In this document: positions 1 to 9,600 of the stretch, one piece after another | How positions within the stretch are numbered: the stretch's first letter is position 1 | How the letters are laid out: each line of letters begins with the position of its first letter | From: Bacteroidia bacterium | GTDB lineage: Bacteria; Bacteroidota; Bacteroidia; Bacteroidales; UBA932 | Assembly: GCA_009929175.1 (NCBI GenBank) | Contig: SABC01000001.1 | Location: forward strand, 42,593 to 106,592 | Direction: 5' to 3' | DNA: 64,000 bases | Notes under the pieces: generated by a model | Told to the model about the DNA's origin: nothing | Seen by the model: only the letters and a program-made list of their open reading frames with translations | Database searches by the model: none | Position numbers and translations under genes: made by a program

Positions 1-14
1 CTTCCTAAAAGCAG

Positions 15-1994
15 ATGATCAGTAAGGATACTATAGACAGGATACTGGATGCCGCGCAGATCGTCGACGTTGTCAGTGATTTCGTGGCTTTGAGGAGAAG
101 GGGGGCAAACTACACAGCTTGCTGCCCTTTTCATCACGAAAAAACACCATCCTTCTCAGTATCCCCGGCAAAAGGGATATACAAATGCTTTGGTTGCGGC
201 AAAGCCGGTAACTCAGTCAACTTTATCATGGAGCATGAGCATCTCGGTTACGTGGATGCCCTCAAATACCTCGGCAGAAAGTTTGGAATCGAGGTCCAGG
301 ACAAAGAGGAGACCCAGGCAGAGGCCGAAAACCGGTTACGTTCGGAGTCCATACTTGCTGTTACCCAGTTTGCATCGGAGTTTTACCAAAAATCCCTTTG
401 GGAAACCGACCAGGGAATATCCATTGGAATAGGTTATTTCAAAGAGCGCGGGTTCACCTCCGAAACCATCAAGAAGTTCTCCCTTGGTTGGGCTCCCGGC
501 GGAAGGGATTCCATGAGCAGCGCTGCCCAAAAGGCCGGGTACAAAAAGGAGTACCTTGTGGATTCGGGGCTCTCGGTAGAGAGGGAAGCCGGCAAGGATG
601 TGGTTGACAGGTTTTACGAAAGGGTCATGTTTCCGATACACTCCATATCGGGCAGGGTGATTGCCTTTGGAGGGAGGACCTTGCGGAGTGACAAAAACAT
701 AGCAAAATACATCAACTCCCCCGAAACCGAAATCTATGTAAAGAGCAAATCCCTTTACGGTATCTACCAGGCCAAGAGTTCCATTGCCAAACTTCAAAAG
801 TGCTACCTGGTCGAGGGTTATACCGATGTAATTTCGTTCCACCAGGCAGGCGTAGAAAATGTTGTAGCCTCGAGCGGCACCTCCCTTACAACCGAACAGA
901 TTCGGCTTGTAAAAAGATTCACCCCCGAAGTTGCAGTCCTGTACGATGGTGACCCTGCAGGTATAAAAGCCTCCCTCAGGGGTATAGACATGCTGCTGGA
1001 AGAGGGCTTGAGAGTGAAGGTTGTACTCTTTCCCGACGGCGAAGACCCCGACTCTTTTGCCCGCAAAAAAGGGCCACAGGCACTACGAAAGTTCCTGGAT
1101 GAGTCCGAAGAGGATTTCATCGCTTTCAAGACCCGCCTGTTGAGCGACGACACAAAAAAAGACCCGCTCAAAAGGGCACAACTCATATCGGAGGTGGTTG
1201 CAAGCATCTCGGTGATTCCCGATGCAATCAGCCGGGCTGTCTATATTGAGGAGTGCTCCCAGCGGCTCAACATTGCCGAGGAGATTCTCTCGGACGAGGT
1301 AAAGAAACTGAGGAAAAAGAAGCAGTACGGAGCCTATGGGCAAACTACCGAAAGCCGGTCCGAACCCGGAATGCCCAAATATTTCCCTCCGTTGGAAACA
1401 GGGGAAAAGATTCCCGAGTTTATCACCGGCACTTACTGTGAGCCCGCCGAGAAAGAGCTGCTTTACTATCTTATCAGACACGGCGAATCCAACTTGTACG
1501 GGACAGAATCCCAAAACGACCCAACGTCTCCCGAGGCTAAGGTTGCAATTAGTGTTTCTCAATTCATACTCAATGAATTGCAAAACGACGACCTGGAGCT
1601 GCAAAACCTGGTTTATAAAAAAATCTTTGACGAGTATTACAAAATCAGGGAAAAGGGACAGGAATATATCCAAAAATATTTCATAAACCACCCCGACCCG
1701 CAAATCGTACAGGTAATTTTAGATATACTGCATCAGGAGCACTCCCTCACAGTGAAGATTTTTGTAGAATCCGTAACCCCCGAGGAGCAGATGCTGCCGG
1801 TTGTCGTACCCAAGTCAATCCTAATATATAAGGCCAAGATTACCGCAATTGCATACCAAGAGATATGTAACAAACTGGCCGATGCCGAAAAATCCGGAGA
1901 CGCACAAATACAAAACGAACTGATGGAACAGGTTCAGATATTGATGCACATCCGCAACTCCTTTTCCAAGGAGCTCAAAAGGTTGACCATTTAA
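15..1994 (+). CDS. dnaG: DNA primase DnaG
   Basis: DnaG makes the RNA primers for replication together with the replicative helicase (dnaB is also in this window). The 659-residue product has the three expected parts. An N-terminal CHC2 zinc finger has Cys37, His40, Cys58 and Cys61. A catalytic core with a Toprim domain shows the EGYTDV motif near residue 267 and DGDPAG near 311-316. A less conserved C-terminal region would bind helicase. The length is normal for the family. The start at 15 gives the canonical N-terminus (MISKDTIDRIL). Only 14 bases precede it, so its promoter and upstream neighbour are outside the window. The next gene, metG, begins 63 nt downstream behind its own promoter-like box. 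Confidence 0.97.
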   Translation: MISKDTIDRILDAAQIVDVVSDFVALRRRGANYTACCPFHHEKTPSFSVSPAKGIYKCFGCGKAGNSVNFIMEHEHLGYVDALKYLGRKFGIEVQDKEETQAEAENRLRSESILAVTQFASEFYQKSLWETDQGISIGIGYFKERGFTSETIKKFSLGWAPGGRDSMSSAAQKAGYKKEYLVDSGLSVEREAGKDVVDRFYERVMFPIHSISGRVIAFGGRTLRSDKNIAKYINSPETEIYVKSKSLYGIYQAKSSIAKLQKCYLVEGYTDVISFHQAGVENVVASSGTSLTTEQIRLVKRFTPEVAVLYDGDPAGIKASLRGIDMLLEEGLRVKVVLFPDGEDPDSFARKKGPQALRKFLDESEEDFIAFKTRLLSDDTKKDPLKRAQLISEVVASISVIPDAISRAVYIEECSQRLNIAEEILSDEVKKLRKKKQYGAYGQTTESRSEPGMPKYFPPLETGEKIPEFITGTYCEPAEKELLYYLIRHGESNLYGTESQNDPTSPEAKVAISVSQFILNELQNDDLELQNLVYKKIFDEYYKIREKGQEYIQKYFINHPDPQIVQVILDILHQEHSLTVKIFVESVTPEEQMLPVVVPKSILIYKAKITAIAYQEICNKLADAEKSGDAQIQNELMEQVQILMHIRNSFSKELKRLTI

Positions 1995-2003
1995 CATTTT
2001 TTG

Positions 2004-2011
2004 TAACTTTG
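2004..2011 (+). promoter_or_regulatory. Bacteroidetes -7 box for metG
   Basis: TAACTTTG matches the Bacteroidetes -7 consensus TAnnTTTG and lies 46 nt before the metG start. A TTG sits 18 nt upstream at 1983-1985, only a partial -33 match. This suggests metG can be transcribed independently of dnaG. Confidence 0.5.
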
Positions 2012-2057
2012 TCGCCTCATAAAAATAACCAATAGTAACAATATAACAGACATTCAT

Positions 2058-4130
2058 ATGGATAGCAAATACAAAAGACATCTTGTGACAGCAGCACTGC
2101 CCTACGCAAACGGAGCGGTTCATATCGGGCATCTGGCAGGAGTTTACGTTCCTGCCGATATTTACTGCCGTTATCTCCGAATGCGTGGTGAAGATGTCCG
2201 TTTTATTTGCGGTTCGGACGAGCACGGTGTCCCTATCACCATAAAGGCCAAGCAAAACAACTGCACCCCACAGGAGATAGTCGACAAATACCACCATATA
2301 ATCAAAGATTCTTTTGAACGGTTAGGGATAACATTTGACATTTACTCCCGTACCAGCTCTGCAATCCATCACAAAACGGCTGCAGAATTCTTCCGCAAGC
2401 TATACGACCAAGGCAACTTCATAGAGAAGGAAAGCGAACAATACTACGATGAGGAAGCCGGTCAGTTCCTGGCCGACCGCTACATAACAGGCACCTGTCC
2501 CAAATGCTCTGCCGAAAATGCATACGGGGACCAATGTGAGAAATGCGGCAGCACCCTCTCTCCCACCGAACTGATTAACCCGAGGTCTACCCTGAGCGGA
2601 AACACCCCTGTAATGAAAAAGACATCCCACTGGTATCTTCCGCTGGACCAGTACGAGCCATGGCTCAAGGAGTGGATACTTGAAGGGCACAAGGATTGGA
2701 AAACCAATGTATATGGCCAGTGTAAATCATGGCTGGATGGAGGGCTGCAACCAAGGGCTGTGAGCCGCGACCTGGACTGGGGTGTCCCTGTACCGGTGGA
2801 GGGGGCACAAGGGAAGGTTCTGTATGTATGGTTCGATGCACCAATAGGATATATCTCCAATACTATAGAGCTTATGCCCGATGAATGGGAAACCTGGTGG
2901 AAGAACGAAGAGACCAAACTGGTCCATTTCATAGGAAAGGACAACATAGTATTCCACTGTATTGTATTCCCATCCATGCTCAAAGCCTTCGGAGATGGCT
3001 ATATCTTGCCCGAAAACGTACCTGCCAATGAATTCCTAAACCTTGAGGGGAATAAGATATCCACCTCCCGGAACTGGGCCGTGTGGTTACATGAATACCT
3101 GGAAGAGTTTCCCGGCAAAGAGGATGTGCTCCGCTATGTGCTTTGCGCCAATGCTCCCGAAACCAAAGACAATGATTTTACCTGGAAGGATTTCCAGACC
3201 CGCAACAACAGCGAGCTCGTAGGCATCTTCGGGAATTTCGTGAACAGGGCTGTGGTACTTACCCATAAATACTTTGGAGGGGAAGTCCCTTCGGCTGGTA
3301 ACCTGGTGCAAGCCGACAAAGAGGTACTGGCGGCAATACCCGCCATCCGCACCAGTATCGAACAAAACCTGGAGACATACCATTTCCGTGAAGCCTTGAG
3401 GGAGGCCATGAACCTTGCAAGGCTTGGCAACAAATATCTTACCGATACCGAACCATGGAAACTTGCGAAAAGCGATATGGAGAGGGTTGCAACAATACTG
3501 AATGTTTCACTCCAGATATGTGCCAACCTTTCGGTTGCGTTCGAACCTTTCCTCCCTTTCACCTCTGCAAAACTGCGGGAAATCCTTAACCTGGGGAACA
3601 TCAGCTGGGAAGCCTTCGGGCAACCGTCAATCCTCGCTGCCGGCCACAAGTTGAACGAAGCCCGCCTTCTTTTCGAGAAAATTGAGGATAGCGAAATCGA
3701 GTTCCAGATAAACAAACTCAACAACACCAAAGAGAGCAACAATACAAACGATACCGGCCAGGCAGCAAGCCAACCCTTGCAACCCGCAGCTTTACCTCTA
3801 AAAGAGGAGTGCAGCTATGACGATTTCATTAAAATGGACATACGTACAGCTACTGTCCTGGAAGCCAAACGAGTCCCCAAAACCGACAAGTTACTCGAAC
3901 TAACCATCGACACCGGGCTGGACAAACGCACGATAGTTTCCGGAATTGCCGAATACTACACAGCCGAAGAGATGGCAGGCAAACAAATATGCATATTGGC
4001 AAACCTTGCCCCAAGGAAAATCAAGGGAATAGAATCCCGTGGAATGATTCTGATGGCTAAGGAAGAGAATGGCAAAATGAAGATAGTGACACCCGAGGAG
4101 AGGCTCTCCAACGGATCAACAATCAGCTGA
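2058..4130 (+). CDS. metG: methionyl-tRNA synthetase
   Basis: This enzyme charges tRNA-Met in the cytoplasm. The class I signature HIGH is at residues 22-25, and the KMSKS-type loop appears as KISTS. A CPKC...CEKC pair shows the zinc knuckle inside the connecting peptide. After the anticodon-binding helical domain there is a low-complexity linker rich in Asn and Gln, followed by a C-terminal EMAP/Trbp111-type tRNA-binding domain (roughly residues 585-690, with [11 protein letters not shown] and ESRGMIL). The 690-residue length fits the dimeric MetG form with this extra domain. The start at 2058 gives the expected N-terminus. The gene converges on the next one with only 3 nt between stop codons. 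Confidence 0.97.
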   Translation: MDSKYKRHLVTAALPYANGAVHIGHLAGVYVPADIYCRYLRMRGEDVRFICGSDEHGVPITIKAKQNNCTPQEIVDKYHHIIKDSFERLGITFDIYSRTSSAIHHKTAAEFFRKLYDQGNFIEKESEQYYDEEAGQFLADRYITGTCPKCSAENAYGDQCEKCGSTLSPTELINPRSTLSGNTPVMKKTSHWYLPLDQYEPWLKEWILEGHKDWKTNVYGQCKSWLDGGLQPRAVSRDLDWGVPVPVEGAQGKVLYVWFDAPIGYISNTIELMPDEWETWWKNEETKLVHFIGKDNIVFHCIVFPSMLKAFGDGYILPENVPANEFLNLEGNKISTSRNWAVWLHEYLEEFPGKEDVLRYVLCANAPETKDNDFTWKDFQTRNNSELVGIFGNFVNRAVVLTHKYFGGEVPSAGNLVQADKEVLAAIPAIRTSIEQNLETYHFREALREAMNLARLGNKYLTDTEPWKLAKSDMERVATILNVSLQICANLSVAFEPFLPFTSAKLREILNLGNISWEAFGQPSILAAGHKLNEARLLFEKIEDSEIEFQINKLNNTKESNNTNDTGQAASQPLQPAALPLKEECSYDDFIKMDIRTATVLEAKRVPKTDKLLELTIDTGLDKRTIVSGIAEYYTAEEMAGKQICILANLAPRKIKGIESRGMILMAKEENGKMKIVTPEERLSNGSTIS

Positions 4131-4133
4131 TTT

Positions 4134-5183
4134 TTAGTAAGAAGACCCGGCACTACGGAGGAGTTCACGCTCCTCCTTATTGTATAATATCCACTCCCAA
4201 AACGGGCGAAGCTCATCTTTGAACACATAGAGAAGCACAATCACAACTATTACAGTGAAGATTATGCCAAGTATCATAATTACCCTCTTAACAAACTTAC
4301 CGGAGTCACTTTTTTTGCTTTCATCATTTTTTGGGGAAACAATCTCTGCATATCTTGCAGGTTTTGAGGCAGGACGATGTTCCGATACCAGGGGTTGTGA
4401 CTCATCTGTCTGAGAATGCGCAGAATGAGAAACTTCTTTGGTTTGGACTACTTCTTCAATTTGAACAGGCTGAGAATCGGCTGATTCCGGCTCATCAAAT
4501 TGTAAATCTATATGTTGTTTTTCAACCGGTTGCGAGTCCATAGGTTGAGATTCAGGTTGGATTACCGGTTGGATTACCGGTTGTATATCCGGTTCAATAT
4601 CTGGTTGAGACAGCACAACATCTTCAATAACTGGCTCATGAACAGTGGGCGTCAATGGTCTCCCATGTTGGATCTCCCTGATCAATGGTTCATGGCTCTC
4701 TTTTTGGAAAAAATTTGGCACAGGTTTGCCCGTCAACTCCTCAACCAGCCCCCTTTTGGGCATCAACTTTACGTTCACAGGCTTAAGACCAAATGTTTCG
4801 GTGTAATTGAAAAGATCCTTGTCTGCTACAAAGAAATAATCGTTTTGCTCGGTAGCCCTCATGGTCCCAAATTCGGGAATCCTTACGCTTTTGGCCACAT
4901 TGAGTTCCGACTTAAGGCTTTTTACAAGCTCCGATATCTCCCTCCTGGCCTCCTCTTCACTTACCCCTTTGTTTGCTGCATACTCTTTTTCCAACAATTG
5001 GTCATTCCAAATTTCGCTCGGGCGAAACAGTATCCTCCTGAATGGCGGATGTATGACTCTGGCCCTGTCCGAAAACACAGAGGGTGCCATCTCTGCAATG
5101 AAACTTCCCATACCTGGCAACGAAACCCTGTCGTTTTCCAGAATAAGGGCTTTAAGTATTTTTGAAATCAGCTCTAAATCCAT
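4134..5183 (-). CDS. HU-CCDC81 domain membrane protein
   Basis: The N-terminal ~130 residues (from MDLELISKILKALI, with SLPGMGSF) match the HU-CCDC81 family known from Bacteroidetes. A Pro/Gln/Glu-rich middle follows, with tetrapeptide repeats of the QPVI type. Next comes one transmembrane helix of about 20 hydrophobic residues (IMILGIIFTVIVVIVLLYVF), and about 25 residues end the protein. Relatives usually carry a periplasmic SPOR domain after the helix; none is seen here. The ORF track starts at 5201, but a -7 box lies at 5203-5210. I therefore prefer the second ATG at 5183, which also gives the family-like N-terminus. The molecular role is not established; the family is thought to bind DNA or protein at the cytoplasmic face. 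Confidence 0.75.
   Translation of the reverse strand: MDLELISKILKALILENDRVSLPGMGSFIAEMAPSVFSDRARVIHPPFRRILFRPSEIWNDQLLEKEYAANKGVSEEEARREISELVKSLKSELNVAKSVRIPEFGTMRATEQNDYFFVADKDLFNYTETFGLKPVNVKLMPKRGLVEELTGKPVPNFFQKESHEPLIREIQHGRPLTPTVHEPVIEDVVLSQPDIEPDIQPVIQPVIQPESQPMDSQPVEKQHIDLQFDEPESADSQPVQIEEVVQTKEVSHSAHSQTDESQPLVSEHRPASKPARYAEIVSPKNDESKKSDSGKFVKRVIMILGIIFTVIVVIVLLYVFKDELRPFWEWILYNKEERELLRSAGSSY
4157..4176 (+). terminator. possible metG terminator hairpin
   Basis: GGAGGAG and CTCCTCC form a perfect 7-bp stem around a 6-nt loop, followed by a weakly T-rich stretch. It lies 27 nt after the metG stop, inside the 3' end of the convergent HU-CCDC81 gene. No strong T-tract is present, so the terminator role is only a suggestion. 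Confidence 0.3.
4555..4602. repeat. 12-nt coding tandem repeat
   Basis: Four imperfect 12-nt units (GGTTGGATTACC twice, then GGTTGTATATCC and GGTTCAATATCT) lie in tandem. On the minus strand they encode tetrapeptides of the (V/D)IQP type in the linker of the HU-CCDC81 protein. Confidence 0.8.
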
Positions 5184-5202
5184 AATTTTCTTTGCAATCA
5201 TA

Positions 5203-5210
5203 CAAAGTTA
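5203..5210 (-). promoter_or_regulatory. -7 box for HU-CCDC81 gene
   Basis: CAAAGTTA is the reverse complement of TAACTTTG (TAnnTTTG). It ends 1 nt before the ORF-track ATG but 19 nt before the downstream ATG at 5183, a distance typical for other genes in this window. This decides the start codon choice. Confidence 0.5.
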
Positions 5211-5230
5211 AAAAAATTACCATTAAAAGA

Positions 5231-5261
5231 TTTGTATATTTAATTTTTCGCCTTATATTTG
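5231..5261 (+). promoter_or_regulatory. tRNA-Asn promoter (-33/-7)
   Basis: TTTG at 5231-5234 and TATATTTG at 5254-5261 are separated by 19 bp. This is an almost ideal Bacteroidetes primary sigma promoter, ending 23 nt before the mature tRNA. Confidence 0.75.
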
Positions 5262-5284
5262 CAGTCCCAAAACGGAAATAACAC

Positions 5285-5358
5285 TCCTCGTTAGCTCAGT
5301 TGGTTAGAGCACCTGACTGTTAATCAGGGGGTCCTAGGTTCAAGTCCTAGACGGGGAG
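5285..5358 (+). tRNA. tRNA-Asn (GTT)
   Basis: The 74-nt sequence folds into a full cloverleaf. The acceptor stem TCCTCGT pairs with ACGGGGA (one G-U). The D arm contains TAGCTCAG and the anticodon loop CTGTTAA carries GTT. The T arm is CTAGG-TTCAAGT-CCTAG. The discriminator base is G, as expected for tRNA-Asn. The 3' CCA is not encoded. The gene has its own promoter and terminator, so it is a single-gene transcript. Confidence 0.96.
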
Positions 5359-5367
5359 CAAAAAATT

Positions 5368-5406
5368 AAAGGTCACTTTCTCAAAAGAAGTGACCTTTTT
5401 CTTTTT
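5368..5406 (+). terminator. rho-independent terminator of tRNA-Asn
   Basis: AAAGGTCACTT (5368-5378) pairs with AAGTGACCTTT (5388-5398) over 11 bp with a 9-nt loop. TTTTTC tracts follow. It starts 10 nt after the tRNA. Confidence 0.85.
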
Positions 5407-5429
5407 CAGAGACTTTTAAAGAAACCCCT

Positions 5430-5437
5430 TATCTTTG
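5430..5437 (+). promoter_or_regulatory. -7 box abutting sbcD start
   Basis: TATCTTTG matches TAnnTTTG and ends only 4 nt before the sbcD ATG. The tRNA terminator lies just upstream, so sbcDC needs its own promoter. If this box is used, transcription would begin at or next to the ATG. Confidence 0.5.
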
Positions 5438-5441
5438 CTGT

Positions 5442-6653
5442 ATGAAAATCATACACACAGCAGACTGGCACCTTGGGCAGACTTTTTTTGATTACGACCG
5501 TACTCCGGAGCATGTTGCTTTCCTGGAGTGGTTGAAAGTGGTAGTTGTTGAGCAAAAAGCCGACCTGCTCCTGGTAAGCGGAGATGTGTTCGACAACTCG
5601 AATCCCTCTGCACGGGCACAAAACCTATACTATACCTTCCTGTGGGAGATATCCCGGTGTGCCCCCGGCTTGCAGGTAATCATAGTGGCGGGGAACCACG
5701 ACTCGGCAGCCAGGCTGGAGGCCCCTGCACCATTGCTTGAGGGGCTCAACATTACTGTCAGAGGGATAGTAAGACGTGACCCATCGGGTGAAATCGATTT
5801 GGGATACCTGGCAGTCCCTGTAAATGTCAACGGAGAACCGGCTGCGGTATGCCTTGCCGTTCCCTACCTGAGGCAGGGTGACTATCCTGATGCCGGTAGT
5901 TACTCCCTGGGGGTTGAGGCATTGTACAAACAACTGCACGGTTTTGTAAAGGATTCCGATTCGTACAAAGATCTGCCAATAATTGCCATGGGTCATTTAC
6001 AGGCCACAGGATCCCGGTTATCCGAAAACGACAGGTGGGAAAGGAGTGTAATAGGGGGATTGGAAGCTGTTTCGCCCGATTCTTTCCACCAGGAGTTTCT
6101 CTATACTGCATTGGGGCACCTGCACAAAGCACAACGAGTAAGTGGCCGCGAAAACGTAAGGTATTCCGGGTCTCCGCTCCCGATGTCCTTCTCCGAAAAA
6201 AACTACAAGCAAGGGGCAACCATAATAGCCCCGGATGGAATTTCCCAATTGGTATTTGACCCCCCGGCCCGTTTGGTAACAATCCCCTCTGCACCGGCAG
6301 CAATAGAGGAGGTACTATATCAGCTGGCACAGCTTCCAGAGGGCGAAGCTACAGTACAATCCCCCTATATAGAGATCAAAGTGCTGGTTGATGGTCCGGA
6401 GCCATCACTCAGGCACAAAATAGAGCGGGCTTTGACTGGCAAAGCCGTGAGACTTACCCGTATAGAGGCCGTACTTAAAGAGAAGGGTCCGGGCACAAAA
6501 ATGATATCGTCCAGTGAGGTCAAAGAACTAAACCCTCTGGAAGTAGCAAATGGATATTTTGTTGCAAAGTATGGAGGAGAGGGGATGCCGGAAACGATGC
6601 AGAGACTTTTCTCCGAGGCATTGGAAAAAGCACAAAAGGAGGTTCAAAGATGA
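5442..6653 (+). CDS. sbcD: exonuclease SbcD (Mre11-like)
   Basis: SbcD is the metal-dependent nuclease subunit of the SbcCD complex, which cleaves DNA hairpins and processes double-strand breaks. Calcineurin-type phosphoesterase motifs are clear at the N-terminus: HTADWHLG, SGDVFD, AGNHDS, and later GHLHKAQ. The 403-residue length is normal. The start at 5442 gives the canonical first residues (MKIIHTADWHLG), so it is secure. Its stop overlaps the sbcC start by 4 nt (ATGA), implying translational coupling. No ribosome-binding site is visible and the -7 box ends 4 nt upstream. Confidence 0.96.
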   Translation: MKIIHTADWHLGQTFFDYDRTPEHVAFLEWLKVVVVEQKADLLLVSGDVFDNSNPSARAQNLYYTFLWEISRCAPGLQVIIVAGNHDSAARLEAPAPLLEGLNITVRGIVRRDPSGEIDLGYLAVPVNVNGEPAAVCLAVPYLRQGDYPDAGSYSLGVEALYKQLHGFVKDSDSYKDLPIIAMGHLQATGSRLSENDRWERSVIGGLEAVSPDSFHQEFLYTALGHLHKAQRVSGRENVRYSGSPLPMSFSEKNYKQGATIIAPDGISQLVFDPPARLVTIPSAPAAIEEVLYQLAQLPEGEATVQSPYIEIKVLVDGPEPSLRHKIERALTGKAVRLTRIEAVLKEKGPGTKMISSSEVKELNPLEVANGYFVAKYGGEGMPETMQRLFSEALEKAQKEVQR

Positions 6654-9600
6654 AGATTTTGCAAATAGGTGGTAAAAACCTGGCCTCATTGGAGGAGGAA
6701 TTCCTTATAGATTTTAATGACGAGCCTTTGAAGTCGGCTGGTATTTTCGCAATTTCGGGTAATACCGGATCGGGTAAATCCACCATCCTGGACGCGCTTT
6801 GCCTTGCCCTGTACGACAAGACTCCCAGGACAAACCAGGCTGTGGAAAACATTCCCATAGAGGATATTCCCGGCCAGAGTATCAACCAAGGAGACCCCCG
6901 CTCGGTCCTCAGGAGGGGTTGTGCAGAGGGGTACGCAACGGTAACATTCGTAGCTTTGAATAGGGAGGTCTACCGTTCCGAATGGCGTGTAAGGAGGGCC
7001 CGTGGCAGGGCTGACGGTGCCCTCCAGAGCACCACAATGGTATTGACCAACCTAACCCAAAATCGGGAAGAACAGGGAACCAAGACCGAACTTCTGGAAC
7101 GGGTGAGGGAATTGACCGGGCTTACATTTGACCAGTTTACCCGCTCTGTCCTGTTGGCTCAGGGAGATTTTGCAACCTTTCTCAAAGCAAAACAGTCCGA
7201 AAAAGCCGATCTGCTCGAAAAGCTCACAGGCACGGAAATCTACTCCAGGATTTCCATTGAGATCTATAACATGGCCAAGGAGGCTGAGGGGCAAAAAAGA
7301 TCGATCCAAGAGAAGATCGGTTCCATTTTACTGTTGACACCGCAGGAGGAGCTCTCCCTTTTGAATGAACATAAGAGCAAAACCACAGAGCTGGTTGCAA
7401 CAGCAACATCAATAAAAGAGACCGAAAACATCCTACGTTGGTCAAAACAGCGAGACGAACTGGAAAAGTCAGTGGAAGTTTCGCGCAAAACATTCGAAGA
7501 CCTTACAAAAGAGCAAACCGTTGCCGGACCACGGAACCTTTTCCTGCAACGCTACGAACAACTGCAGCAAATCAGGGATCCTTACAACCTGATGACACTC
7601 TCTGCCCGGGAACATGCCGGCAAGGAAAAAACCCTTAAAGATCTTACCGGACAAACAGAGGAGAAACGGATTGCACTCACAAATTGCGAAGCCAAGGTCC
7701 GGGAATCCAAGGATAAACTACTGGAATTGAGTAAAGAACACTCACTTTGGGAACCGGTCATAGAAACAGCAATCCAAACTGCATCTGTAACAGCACAAAA
7801 AGAGTTATTGTACAACCAGCTCAATAAAGAGCACCAACTCCTCTCCGCTACATTGATGGGTATTAACCGGGAAATCACGGAAATAGAGAAGTTACTCAAA
7901 GCAGAGGAAGCAAAAACAGAGTATTGTAACAAATGGTTTGAACGATACCAGCCTTTTACAACAGCCTATCTCGATAAAAAAAACCTGCAAAAATCCATCG
8001 ACAATCTCATGGTATTGCAAAAAGGTGCAGCAGGCTCAAGGCAAATCATTGACCGGTGTAATATTACGCTAAAGAATAAAACAGAACGGAAAGCAGAACT
8101 TCAAAAAACCATTGAAGAGCTGGACAAAATCCTGCCTGCAGAGATTGCAAAACTAAGGGCTTCTCTTTCGCCTGACACCCCCTGCCCTGTTTGTGGCAGC
8201 ACCACACACCCCTACACCGGGCAAGTTACCGCCGTCACACTCAGGGAAGAGGAGTTGAACCAAAGAAAAAATATAGCAAAAACGGAGTTGGAAGAGATTG
8301 AGAAATCCCTGGTAACCACCATGGAAGAGATTACCCGTGCAACTCAATCAGCCCAGATTTACGACAGCCAGCTCAAGGATAGTGAAGATTCTGTAGAAAC
8401 CATCCTCAAAGGTACCGGACTTGATTGGAAACCTTTGGTGGCCGGCGGAGCCTTGGCACAAAAGCTTGACAAACTTTTCGGTTACTGGGATAAATACAGC
8501 CGTGACCTCCAAGAGGCTACCGAAAAGGAAAAAACCATTCGGAACACCCTGTTGATTCTGAATGAAAAGGCAAAGGAACAGGGAGGGATTATTGAGAGAG
8601 GTACAAAAGAGATTGAAAACCTCAAGAGGGAGATAGAGGCACTCCGGGAAAAAAGCAGCTCCCTTTTGGGAGGGAAAAGCGTGAAAGAGTTCCGTGAGGA
8701 GCAGTCGGCAGCACGCAAACAGATGGAGAAAGAGTTGGAACAGCTTGGCGCAGAATATGCGGAGTTTTCAAAGGAACACTCATCTTTGACTGCCACCTGC
8801 AAAGCTGTCCGGGAAGAGACAAAACGTTTGGCCGGCCAGGCAGCCCTTGCCCTTTCACAAATACGGGAATGGATCAGCAAAACAGGCAACCAATACACAA
8901 TGGATGAGATAGCCGAGATCCTTTCGAAGGAGCACTCCTTTATTGAAAGTGAAAAATCCTATATCCTGGATTTATCTCAAAGGGTTACTATGGCAAAGGC
9001 TACATTGATTGAGAGGGAGGGTCAGCTGACCCATCATATCGGTCTCAATCCGGCACCCGGGCAACGGGAAGAGCCAATGTCCCTTCAAAGAACTTTGGAC
9101 TCCCTTTTGGAAAGCCGTGACACCCTTCAAAAATACATCACTGCAATAGAGGTAAAACTCAAAACCAACGAAATTGAAACAAAAAAAAGCACTCAACTCC
9201 GCAAAGAACTCGAAGAAAAAACTTTGGTGGCAGAAGAGTGGAACCGGTTAAACTCCCTGTTTGGATCGGCTAACGGAGGCAAATTCAAGGAGATTGCCCA
9301 GAGTTACACACTGGACATACTGCTCAGCCATGCCAACATACACCTGACGGAGCTCACCTCCAGGTACAAGCTGGAGAGGACGGGCTCTTCCTTGGGGTTA
9401 CAGGTAAGTGATCTGGATATGTTGGGTGAGATCAGGTCTGTCCATTCACTTTCGGGGGGAGAGTCATTTTTGATCTCCCTGGCTCTTGCGCTCGGCCTGG
9501 CATCACTCTCCACCAACCGGATGAGCGTGGAGTCACTCTTCATAGACGAAGGTTTTGGCTCACTTGACATCGAGACCCTGAGGATCGCAATCGATGCACT

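Noticed and set aside
4512-5165. 217-residue plus-strand ORF opposite the HU-CCDC81 gene
   Set aside because: It is antisense to a gene with clear domain and helix signals; no motif of its own.
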